Below are positions 1-6,803 of a DNA stretch of 13,782 nt, piece by piece (the stretch's first letter is position 1; the number at the start of each line of letters is the position of its first letter). The notes beneath the pieces are model-generated. The model saw only the letters and a program-made list of their open reading frames with translations. It made no database searches and was not told the DNA's origin. Location of the stretch: NCBI GenBank assembly GCA_028680875.1, contig JAQUJQ010000024.1:1-13782 (forward strand), written 5' to 3'. The translations under genes and the position numbers were made by a program. The stretch comes from Eubacteriales bacterium. GTDB lineage: Bacteria; Bacillota; Clostridia; Peptostreptococcales; Anaerovoracaceae.

Positions 1-9
1 ATACTGGTT

Positions 10-34
10 AAGCCTTCCTCTGTCAAGGCTTTTT
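10..34 (+). terminator. Possible intrinsic terminator on the plus strand
   Basis: A 7-bp perfect stem (AAGCCTT at 10-16, AAGGCTT at 25-31) with an 8-nt loop runs into a short T tract (30-34) when read on the plus strand. On the minus strand, which carries the permease gene ending at 52, the hairpin is preceded by A residues and has no T tract after it. It therefore fits better as the terminator of a convergent plus-strand gene ending left of the window, though it may also slow minus-strand transcription. The stem is short and the T run is only five, so confidence is moderate. Confidence 0.45.
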
Positions 35-51
35 CGTAAGAAATGAATGTT

Positions 52-1395
52 TTATTCGTTTCTCAAGCTTTCTAAAGCAGATAACCGCATAGCTCTTCTT
101 GCAGGAGAATACCCGGAAATAAGGCCGATTGCCGTGGCAAAACCCAATGCACCCACTGCCACCCACCAGGGAATAATGGAAATGGTTGATCCCCCTCCCC
201 CAATGGATCCCATCAGCATACTCAAAGCGTCGGCGAACACAGTATTCATCAAAAAAGAGATGATAAAACTGAATAAAATTCCGGCCAGCCCCCCCAGAAA
301 TCCAATCATACCCGATTCCAATAAAAACAATCTACGTATGTCTGCAAGATTTGCACCGATAACTTTCATTACTCCAATCTCTTTCGTTCTCTCATAAATA
401 GACATGATCATGGTATTCGTAATGCCTAAAGCGGCTACCAACAGTGAAATGGCCCCTATGCCACCCAGAATTCCCTGAATCATACGGGCCTGGTCTTGCA
501 TAGCTTTTAACCAATCGCTAAGACTGCTAGTTTGAAAGCCCATTTCACGAATGGTATCACTAACCTTTTGAACCTTATTGATATCCCTAACATAAACCAT
601 AGCCTGGTTGTAGCCCTGTTGATTGTTGCTTGGTTCTTTTCTCGCTTTTTGATTGTCAGCCTGGATATTTTTTAATGTATCAAAGTTCATATAAGCAAAG
701 TACGCCGATTCATCGTCGGGATTTGCCAGGATTCCGACTCCCTTTCCCTTATATTGTTTATAGTTGATCTTCTCTCCGCCGCCGTCACCACTGCGCCTGG
801 TCTGCCCATATTCATAATCGCCGGTTAAGATTATTTTATCCGTTATCACGTCTACTTGGGGTTCTCCTGTCCATGCGCTGTAGAGTGTTTTTTTCGGATT
901 ATAAAACCAAATGGGTACTTGATTACCGAAAACAATAGCATACTTATCCCCCGGTTGCAGAAGACGGCCCTCTTGCAATTCATAATTAAATTTTTGCATA
1001 ATCTCAGGACGGATTCCTACAACGCTTACTTGAGCTATATATTTATCAATCCCTAAAGTCAGAAACTCATCAATTCTGGGAGAAGCTCCATCCACTCCTT
1101 TAATTTTTTCAAAAGCGGCAATAGCTTTATCATCCAATATTGCGGGTTTCCCATTCTCCATGATACCGGGGCCGCCGGGGCCGCTGAAGCCGCCGCCACT
1201 ATAGACATTGATCAGATGAAGATTTCCATAGCTTTCAATCTGTTCCTGAAAATTAACCGATAAACCAAAACCGATGGAAAGCATGACGATTATGGCACTG
1301 GTGCCCACCACTACGCCGGTAATAGCCAAAAAAGTTCTGGTTTTCCGACGTAGAAGGTTCCGTATGCTAATGCCGATCAAATCCCTTCTATTCAT
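52..1395 (-). CDS. MacB/FtsX-type ABC transporter permease
   Basis: This is the membrane subunit of an ABC system of the MacB/LolCE/FtsX class, which couples ATP hydrolysis in the cytoplasm to movement of an extracytoplasmic domain. With the start chosen here it has 447 residues. The layout is typical: TM1 at about 22-44, a large extracytoplasmic domain at about 45-305, then three TM segments at about 307-335, 357-385 and 407-430. The stretch YERTKEIGVMKVIGA (334-348) after TM2 is the usual FtsX-family coupling region that contacts the ATPase. The outer domain holds a Gly/Pro-rich loop (about 66-78). The open frame extends upstream to 1458, but ATG 1395 is preferred: AGGAG lies 10 nt upstream, the protein starts as family members do (MNRRDL, then the basic helix before TM1), and it overlaps the stop of the upstream gene by 8 nt. 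The transported substrate cannot be told from sequence. Confidence 0.9.
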   Translation of the reverse strand: MNRRDLIGISIRNLLRRKTRTFLAITGVVVGTSAIIVMLSIGFGLSVNFQEQIESYGNLHLINVYSGGGFSGPGGPGIMENGKPAILDDKAIAAFEKIKGVDGASPRIDEFLTLGIDKYIAQVSVVGIRPEIMQKFNYELQEGRLLQPGDKYAIVFGNQVPIWFYNPKKTLYSAWTGEPQVDVITDKIILTGDYEYGQTRRSGDGGGEKINYKQYKGKGVGILANPDDESAYFAYMNFDTLKNIQADNQKARKEPSNNQQGYNQAMVYVRDINKVQKVSDTIREMGFQTSSLSDWLKAMQDQARMIQGILGGIGAISLLVAALGITNTMIMSIYERTKEIGVMKVIGANLADIRRLFLLESGMIGFLGGLAGILFSFIISFLMNTVFADALSMLMGSIGGGGSTISIIPWWVAVGALGFATAIGLISGYSPARRAMRLSALESLRNE

Positions 1396-3430
1396 CGATT
1401 TCCAACTCCTCATGAATTTTCTTCCTTCGGCGTCTTCTAAAAATGAAGTATCCTCCACCGGCTCCCAAAACAGCTATGCCTATAACAATAGGAATCCAAG
1501 GCACTTTTTCTGTCTCTTCACCATCAATTGGATAAGGTTCCTCCGGATAGAAAGGCATCTCTATAATTTCAAAGCCAAACTCTTTTTCGTAAACCTGTTC
1601 ATTCCCTGAAGCGTCTTCGTAGGAAAAGATGACCTTACCTTCCATAAGCCCTGTATTGCGAGGAATGAAGGAAAAATTATAGGAATCACTTACGCCGGGT
1701 TCCATGTTTCCAACATAATAGCTGCTGGATTCCATCGTATCGAAATCTCCATCGGCACGAATCCGCAGGTTGTTTAATGTGGTCTTACCCATGTTATAGA
1801 ACTGTATGTTTACTCCATTTTGCATCCCTGTATATAGTTCCGGCGGAGGAATTATGTCATCCACCACCAGCCTGGTTTCCTGCATGACAGGTATAGAAAT
1901 GATGTCTGTAGAAGTATAACCGTTACCCGAGCTGTCTTCATAGGACATGGTAACATTAACAGACGTGGTCTTTTGCGGGGCATCGGGCTTGACACTAAGA
2001 TAAAGGCTGTAACCTACAGTCTCTTTTCTGCCGATCTGATCTATGTAAAATGAATTACTGGATTGGACCGGAATAAAGGTTCCATCTGAAGAGTCCAAAG
2101 TAACCTTGATATTCTGTAAATCATGGCTTGCGCTGGTGTTGTTTAAGCCTAAATGTAAACGAAATTCATCACCTGCCTGCACGAAGGTTCCTCCGTAGCT
2201 GTAATCGCTCACCATCAATTGAGGCGTTTTTATTGTGCCGCTTCCAACTCTTTTTATAAACACACCGGCATACTGGAATATACCTTCTCCATCCTTTCCG
2301 GAAGCAGGTTCGACCACGATCTTGATTGGATAATTTTTTTCCGCAGCTTCCTCTTGACTAAAATAGGTTACAGAATAGGCTTTACCGTTTCCTTTGGAAA
2401 TCCCGGATTCCAAGAAGACATTTTGGGTCCGATTGGCTAATCCCTCCGGTGCCTCTGTATAGATTTTCAACTTGCCTGTATCTCCGGTCCCCCTGTTTTC
2501 AACCCGAAAAGATAAAGTAAAATCATCACCGGAAGCCGCCTGCCGGGGAAGGTTGATTTCCGTGATGGCCACATTATCTATGGAAGCTCTCCCGGTTGCC
2601 TGCACAGGTATGTAAAGAGTCTGCTCTATTGATTGTGCATTGTTTCCGTAATCGTAGAAGCTGATTCGAACGGTGATAGGGTAGTTCCTGCTTTCTAAGT
2701 CCGTATCTGCCGTCAACGGAAAGACAACCGTCTTCATGTCGCCGATTGATATGTAGCCGACAGATAAACTGCTGGATGCATTGTTGATTGAAATGCCTTC
2801 CGGTAGAACTAACGTAACCTTCGTATCCTTCATCAAAGTATTTCCTTTATTAGAAAATGACAAGGTCAATTCATTGTTTACTCCTGCCATTATAGCATCT
2901 CCGGGGCTTAAAGAATGGGTCAAATCAGCTGCAGGCAAGTAGTTGCCTGAATAGTCAGAAGGTGGCACAGTAGATTTTTTACTGATTTGCATACTTACTG
3001 TTTTCGATCGCAAAACCTCTCCGGATTTTGCTCCCATATCAATAAGTATAATTGAGATCATATGAGTTTCCGCAGCAGCCGTATTTGAAACATTAATGGA
3101 GAAAATTAATTCGGTGGATTGACCGTCGTTCAAGGTGACTATACCTTCATTAAGGTTAGGCTCCGTCAATGCTCCTGAAGATTGTGAAAGGCCGGTAACG
3201 GCGTTAAAGGATACTATCCCTCCACTATTGTTTGTTACCCGTACCTTCAGCGGAACGCCCTTATCACCTTGGGTAGCGAAATAACCACCGGTCTGTTCTA
3301 TTTTAACCCGGATGTTCTCTGTTGCACAGACCTGATTAACGATACCCGGTATCGATGCGATTCCGAATAATAGAAAAAGAGTTAGCATATAAGCCAAGGC
3401 CTTTCTTGCCAAGCTGCTGTTGTTTTTCAT
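1388..3430 (-). CDS. Secreted, membrane-anchored multi-Ig-domain protein (COG1361/NEW3-like) of the ABC module
   Basis: This 680-residue protein has a signal peptide (basic start, hydrophobic core about 10-30, likely cleavage after VCA at 34-36). Next comes a long extracellular region of about five beta-rich repeats of 100-120 residues, and finally a C-terminal TM helix (about 644-664) with a stop-transfer cluster RRRRRKK and a short acidic tail. The repeats have phrases such as 'NRGTGDTGKLKI' and 'NMGKTTLNNLRI', typical of NEW3/CARDB immunoglobulin-like folds found in COG1361 S-layer-like proteins. It lies between the ATPase gene (5-nt gap, SD AGGAGG inside the ATPase 3' end) and the permease gene (8-nt overlap), so the three are almost certainly made together. 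I infer an extracellular partner of the MacB-like permease, perhaps in the position that MacA adaptors occupy, but there is no sequence similarity to MacA. Its ligand is unknown. Confidence 0.8.
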   Translation of the reverse strand: MKNNSSLARKALAYMLTLFLLFGIASIPGIVNQVCATENIRVKIEQTGGYFATQGDKGVPLKVRVTNNSGGIVSFNAVTGLSQSSGALTEPNLNEGIVTLNDGQSTELIFSINVSNTAAAETHMISIILIDMGAKSGEVLRSKTVSMQISKKSTVPPSDYSGNYLPAADLTHSLSPGDAIMAGVNNELTLSFSNKGNTLMKDTKVTLVLPEGISINNASSSLSVGYISIGDMKTVVFPLTADTDLESRNYPITVRISFYDYGNNAQSIEQTLYIPVQATGRASIDNVAITEINLPRQAASGDDFTLSFRVENRGTGDTGKLKIYTEAPEGLANRTQNVFLESGISKGNGKAYSVTYFSQEEAAEKNYPIKIVVEPASGKDGEGIFQYAGVFIKRVGSGTIKTPQLMVSDYSYGGTFVQAGDEFRLHLGLNNTSASHDLQNIKVTLDSSDGTFIPVQSSNSFYIDQIGRKETVGYSLYLSVKPDAPQKTTSVNVTMSYEDSSGNGYTSTDIISIPVMQETRLVVDDIIPPPELYTGMQNGVNIQFYNMGKTTLNNLRIRADGDFDTMESSSYYVGNMEPGVSDSYNFSFIPRNTGLMEGKVIFSYEDASGNEQVYEKEFGFEIIEMPFYPEEPYPIDGEETEKVPWIPIVIGIAVLGAGGGYFIFRRRRRKKIHEELEIDE

Positions 3431-3435
3431 TTTCT

Positions 3436-4131
3436 CTATATCCTCCTCTGCTCTTCTATGTGCAGGATGCTGCCATCCTCAAGAGTCACCACTCTATCTG
3501 CATAATTTGCAATGCTATGATCATGAGTTACAATAATCAGAGTCTGATTATGCTTTCGTACCATGTCTGTCATCAATTTCAGCACCTCCTTTGAAGTGGC
3601 TGTATCTAAATTCCCCGTCGGTTCATCGGCAAAGATCAATTTGGGATTGCCTACAAGTGCTCTGGCAATCCCCACTCTTTGTTGCTGTCCGCCGCTCATT
3701 TGATTCGGTTTACGCTTTTCATAACCGGCCAAACCTACAGCATCCATAACTTTTTTAGCCATAGGATTACGCTTTTTCTTATCTTCTCCACGAAAAACAA
3801 GGGGAAGACTGATATTCTCAAGAGCTGTTAACATGGGTAACAAGTGATAGGCTTGAAAGATAAATCCGATGTTTTTCTGCCGAAATAAGGTGACTTTTTC
3901 CTCATTTAACTTATGTATGGGTATACCTCCTATATATATTTCACCTTTTGTGGGTTTTTCCAATCCGGCTAACATATTTAAAAAAGTAGATTTACCCGAA
4001 CCGGAGGTTCCTATAAGGCAAAGGATTTCACCCCTTGGAATAGAGATGGTGACATCGTTTAAAGCAACCACTTTTTCTTGACCCATTCGATAGATTTTAC
4101 GTACGTTTCTTACATCAATAAATGGTTCCAT
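3436..4131 (-). CDS. ABC transporter ATP-binding protein, MacB/LolD type
   Basis: This is the cytoplasmic ATPase that drives the neighbouring FtsX/MacB-type permease. It has every canonical element (numbered from the start chosen here, 231 residues): Walker A GTSGSGKST (41-49), Q-loop Gln93 in GFIFQ, signature SGGQQ (146-150), Walker B LIFADEP (165-171) and the switch His203. The phrases GFIFQAYHLLPMLTALENISLPL and DEPTGNLD mark the LolD/MacB/FtsE subfamily. Two starts are possible. ATG 4131 gives MEPFIDVRNVRKIYRMG, the usual family beginning, with GAGG 9 nt upstream. ATG 4155 adds eight residues (MDEVRIFS) with AGGA 5 nt upstream. It is the first gene of a three-gene operon behind an operator-like dyad. 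Confidence 0.93.
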   Translation of the reverse strand: MEPFIDVRNVRKIYRMGQEKVVALNDVTISIPRGEILCLIGTSGSGKSTFLNMLAGLEKPTKGEIYIGGIPIHKLNEEKVTLFRQKNIGFIFQAYHLLPMLTALENISLPLVFRGEDKKKRNPMAKKVMDAVGLAGYEKRKPNQMSGGQQQRVGIARALVGNPKLIFADEPTGNLDTATSKEVLKLMTDMVRKHNQTLIIVTHDHSIANYADRVVTLEDGSILHIEEQRRI

Positions 4132-4177
4132 TGAAAAAATCCTCACTTCATCCATTTTATTCCTGGTCGTTCATAAA

Positions 4178-4196
4178 AATACTATACCATAGTATT
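4178..4196 (-). promoter_or_regulatory. Operator-like dyad in the leader of the ABC operon
   Basis: A perfect 8-bp inverted repeat with a 3-bp centre (AATACTAT, ACC, ATAGTATT) lies about 47 nt upstream of the ATPase start. On the minus strand it contains TATAGT (4181-4186), a plausible -10 element, so a protein bound to the dyad would block the promoter. No good -35 is seen at 17-18 bp. AT-rich dyads of this form are common operators of GntR/YtrA- or MarR-type repressors of ABC operons, but no regulator gene is visible in the window. The regulatory role is inference. Confidence 0.4.
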
Positions 4197-4225
4197 AGAC
4201 GTATGAGGAGCAATAATTGTTTCAT

Positions 4226-4285
4226 AAGACAAAGGGACGTTTAGACTGTCTTGCCAATAAGACAGTCTAAACGTCCCTTTGTCTT
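4226..4285. repeat. Perfect 27-bp inverted repeat with 6-nt loop (REP-like palindrome)
   Basis: The left arm at 4226-4252 and the right arm at 4259-4285 are exact reverse complements, 27 bp each, separated by GCCAAT. Each arm itself begins with AAGACA and ends with TGTCTT, so the same DNA can fold as one long hairpin or as two smaller ones. The core GGGACG...CTGTC resembles palindromes I recall as dispersed repeats in clostridial genomes, though this cannot be checked here. It lies between the end of tyrS (4301) and the ABC operon start. It may stop tyrS transcription, but no T tract follows it in that direction (ATGAAACAATT), so it is not a standard intrinsic terminator. No target-site duplication is visible. 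Confidence 0.85.
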
Positions 4286-4300
4286 CCCTTTCTCTTCTTC

Positions 4301-5560
4301 TTATATTATCTCGATCATATGAAAGGTTTTCTTTCCCTTTTTCAGTAAGAGTTTCCCATCTGTAAACTGATCCTTTTTGATCATTAGCCTGGTATCGGTA
4401 ACCTTTTCTCCATCAATGGACAGACCTCCCTGTTCAATGGTACGGAAGCCTTCACTTTTGCTGGGGACCAACTTAACCAAGGCCAACAAGGTAACAACTC
4501 CCATTCCCTCGCCTTCAAATTTATCGACAGGGAGCTGCGTTTTAGGTACATCCTCCATGCTTCCCTCTCCGGAAAACAGAGCTCTGGCCGCTTCTTGAGC
4601 CTTAGTTGCTTCCTCTTCCCCATGGACCAGCTTAGTCACCTCAAAGGCTAAAATCTCTTTTGCCAAATTGATTTCCGCATCCTTCAGAGAAGAAAGCCGC
4701 TCCACTTCTTCCATTGGCAGGAAAGTAAGCATAGAAAGACAGGTTCGTACATCTGCGTCCTCTATATTTCTCCAATATTGATAGAATTCATAGGGAGAGG
4801 TTTTGTTTTCATCCAACCATAGGGCTCCTTTTTGTGTTTTGCCCATTTTCTTCCCTTCGCTGGTTGTCAGCAAAGTAAAAGTCATGCCGTAAACCTGAGC
4901 CTGTTCTTCTCTTCGTACCAAATCCACACCGGCAAGAATATTAGACCACTGGTCATCTCCGCCAAACTGCATCTTGCAATTATAACTTCGATAAAGTTTT
5001 AAGAAGTCGTATGCCTGCATGAGCATGTAGTTAAACTCCAGAAAAGAAAGGCCCGCCTCCAGCCTTTGTTTGAAGCATTCGGCAGTGAGCATACGGTTGA
5101 CAGAAAAATGCTTGCCGATATCACGAATAAATTGGATATAATTTAAATCTAAAAGCCAGTTAGCATTATTTTCAGTAATGGCCTTTCTGTCATTGAAATT
5201 GATGAAACGGCTGAAGGTTTCCTGAAATTTTTTGCAGTTTTCAACCACAGTTTCCTTGTTCATAAACTTCCTCATGTCCGTTCTGCCGGAAGGGTCCCCA
5301 ATCATGCCTGTTCCCCCTCCGATAAGGACGATGGGTTTATGACCGTATTTCTGCATATACATCATGATGATAATCTGCATAAAATGTCCTACATGCAAGG
5401 AATCCGCTGTAGGATCGAAGCCGATATAAAAGGTAATCTTCTCTTTCTCAAGCAGTTCCCGGATTTCGTCTTCATGGGTGGATTGCTGAATGAAGCCTCT
5501 TTCCTTTAACACATCAAACACGTTGGTATGCTTGCTTACCTTGTCACTGATTTCATACAT
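4301..5560 (-). CDS. tyrS: Tyrosyl-tRNA synthetase
   Basis: This enzyme activates tyrosine with ATP and loads it onto tRNA-Tyr in the cytoplasm (class I synthetase). With the start at 5560 it has 419 residues, the usual bacterial TyrS length. Visible motifs are HVGH (56-59, the HIGH box), GGDDQW (200-205), the tyrosine-pocket set Y178/Q182/D185, and KMGKT (238-242, the KMSKS loop). A C-terminal S4-like tRNA-binding domain occupies about 350-419. The open frame runs on to 5620, but those extra residues do not match the family. ATG 5560 has GGAG 6 nt upstream. ATG 5572 (MERK...) is a less likely alternative. No T-box leader, often found before Firmicute tyrS genes, is present in the 110-bp gap to upp. 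Confidence 0.95.
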   Translation of the reverse strand: MYEISDKVSKHTNVFDVLKERGFIQQSTHEDEIRELLEKEKITFYIGFDPTADSLHVGHFMQIIIMMYMQKYGHKPIVLIGGGTGMIGDPSGRTDMRKFMNKETVVENCKKFQETFSRFINFNDRKAITENNANWLLDLNYIQFIRDIGKHFSVNRMLTAECFKQRLEAGLSFLEFNYMLMQAYDFLKLYRSYNCKMQFGGDDQWSNILAGVDLVRREEQAQVYGMTFTLLTTSEGKKMGKTQKGALWLDENKTSPYEFYQYWRNIEDADVRTCLSMLTFLPMEEVERLSSLKDAEINLAKEILAFEVTKLVHGEEEATKAQEAARALFSGEGSMEDVPKTQLPVDKFEGEGMGVVTLLALVKLVPSKSEGFRTIEQGGLSIDGEKVTDTRLMIKKDQFTDGKLLLKKGKKTFHMIEII

Positions 5561-5623
5561 TTTTCTCTCCATTATTTTCGTTATAACGCATCCGTAGAAA
5601 ATTTTCTTACATCTGCGCATTTC

Positions 5624-5652
5624 AACGAGGTGGGGGACATCTCAGCCTCGTT
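5624..5652 (-). other. Short inverted repeat between upp and tyrS
   Basis: A 7-bp perfect stem (AACGAGG at 5624-5630, CCTCGTT at 5646-5652) with a 15-nt loop lies 18 nt after the upp stop. No T tract follows on the minus strand, so it is a weak terminator candidate at best. It could act as an RNA-stability or processing hairpin between the two genes. Its role is unproven. Confidence 0.35.
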
Positions 5653-5670
5653 ATATTAATAAGTACCTGT

Positions 5671-6300
5671 TTATTTTGTCCCGTAAAGACGGTCTCCCGC
5701 ATCTCCCAATCCGGGCACGATGTAGGCATGCTCATTTAAGTGACTGTCCTTAGAAGCAATGAATATATCCACATCCGGATGGGCTTTATGGAGCACCTCA
5801 ATGCCTTCCGGTGCTGCAATAAGACACATAAAGATGATTTTTTTCCCGCCTTCTGCCTTGATAAAGTCAATGGCTGCCGCAGCAGAACCTCCGGTGGCCA
5901 GCATAGGATCTAAAACGAACACCTCTCTGCTGGCGATATCAGAAGGCAGTTTACAATAATATTCTACAGGAAGATGGGTTTCCGGGTCACGGTAAAGTCC
6001 GATGTGGCCTACCTTTACATTGGGAACCAAGGCTTGTATCCCATCCACCATACCAAGACCGGCTCTTAATATAGGCACAATGGCAATGTCTTCTCCATCC
6101 AGCATCTTTACTGTTGCTTTACAAATCGGGGTTTCGATCTCTTTGTCTTTTAAAGGAAGATTATGAGTGGCCTCAAATGCCATTAACATAGAAATCTCCT
6201 TTACCAGTTCTCTAAAATCTTTTGTACTTGTGTTCTTATCCCTCAGGATACCTAACTTATGCTGAATTAGTGGATGATCGAATACATATACATCGCCCAT
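5671..6300 (-). CDS. upp: Uracil phosphoribosyltransferase
   Basis: This enzyme converts uracil and PRPP to UMP and pyrophosphate for pyrimidine salvage in the cytoplasm. The 209-residue product has exactly the usual Upp length. It starts MGDVYVFDHPLIQHKL, has the PRPP loop VLDPMLATGGSA (129-140), and ends with the uracil-binding segment YIVPGLGDAGDR (193-204). The open frame reaches 6327 (nine extra residues), but ATG 6300 is chosen because AGGAGG lies 9 nt upstream and the protein then matches the family N-terminus. The start at 6327 would lie upstream of that SD. It lies 39 nt after rpiB, consistent with one operon; the rpiB-upp association is also seen in Bacillus, where other genes intervene. 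Confidence 0.96.
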   Translation of the reverse strand: MGDVYVFDHPLIQHKLGILRDKNTSTKDFRELVKEISMLMAFEATHNLPLKDKEIETPICKATVKMLDGEDIAIVPILRAGLGMVDGIQALVPNVKVGHIGLYRDPETHLPVEYYCKLPSDIASREVFVLDPMLATGGSAAAAIDFIKAEGGKKIIFMCLIAAPEGIEVLHKAHPDVDIFIASKDSHLNEHAYIVPGLGDAGDRLYGTK

Positions 6301-6339
6301 TCTCATTTTCCTCCTATGTGTCTTCATTAAATTTTTATT

Positions 6340-6771
6340 CTATATTTGATCCAGCATATCAACTCGACGCTGGTGACGGCCACCCTCAAACTTGTTATCC
6401 AACCAGGCATCCACCATGACAATTGCTTCTTCAGGACTTAGAACTCTTCCCCCTAAAGCCAATATATTGGCATTATTATGTCGTTTTGCCATTTCTGCCA
6501 TAAAAACATTGGTAGCTAAGGCACATCGAATGCCCTTTACCTTATTAGCCGCTATAGAAATACCCACACCGGTCCCACAACAGACGATACCTCTTTCCAC
6601 TCTCCCTGAAGCGACTTCCTCTCCACAAGCTTTTCCAAAAGTCGGGTAATCCACCGATTGGCAATCATGGGTGCCTAAATCCACTACTTCTATATCCCTT
6701 TTAATAAGATGTTCTTTAATTTGTTCCTTCAGTTCAAATCCGCCGTGATCGGCAGCAATAGCCAGTTTCAT
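6340..6771 (-). CDS. rpiB: Ribose-5-phosphate isomerase B
   Basis: This enzyme interconverts ribose 5-phosphate and ribulose 5-phosphate in the non-oxidative pentose phosphate pathway, which supplies ribose for PRPP used by the adjacent Upp. The product has 143 residues, normal for RpiB. It shows AADHGG (6-11), the catalytic Cys in CCGTGVG (Cys65, following Cys64), the phosphate-binding stretch GISIAANKVKGIRCA, and RHNNANILALGGR (97-109). An AGGAGG site lies 8 nt before the ATG. The 32-nt gap after the sua5 gene contains that SD and little else, so co-transcription is expected. In Bacillus the arginine phosphatase gene ywlE sits between these two genes; it is absent here. Confidence 0.96.
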   Translation of the reverse strand: MKLAIAADHGGFELKEQIKEHLIKRDIEVVDLGTHDCQSVDYPTFGKACGEEVASGRVERGIVCCGTGVGISIAANKVKGIRCALATNVFMAEMAKRHNNANILALGGRVLSPEEAIVMVDAWLDNKFEGGRHQRRVDMLDQI

Positions 6772-6803
6772 AATAGGTTCCTCCTCATGTCGTAAATTAT
6801 CTT

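Noticed and set aside
47..397. Plus-strand open frame at the left edge
   Set aside because: It lies antisense to the C-terminal TM region of the permease, has no recognisable motif and no convincing ribosome binding site.
4226..4285. Standard Rho-independent terminator of tyrS
   Set aside because: The stem is very long and perfect, and no T tract follows on the minus strand. A terminating role remains possible but is not the simplest description.
5561..5620. Upstream extension of tyrS to 5620
   Set aside because: The added residues (MRRCKKIFYGCVITKI...) do not resemble the TyrS N-terminus, and ATG 5560 has a better SD and gives the normal 419-residue length.
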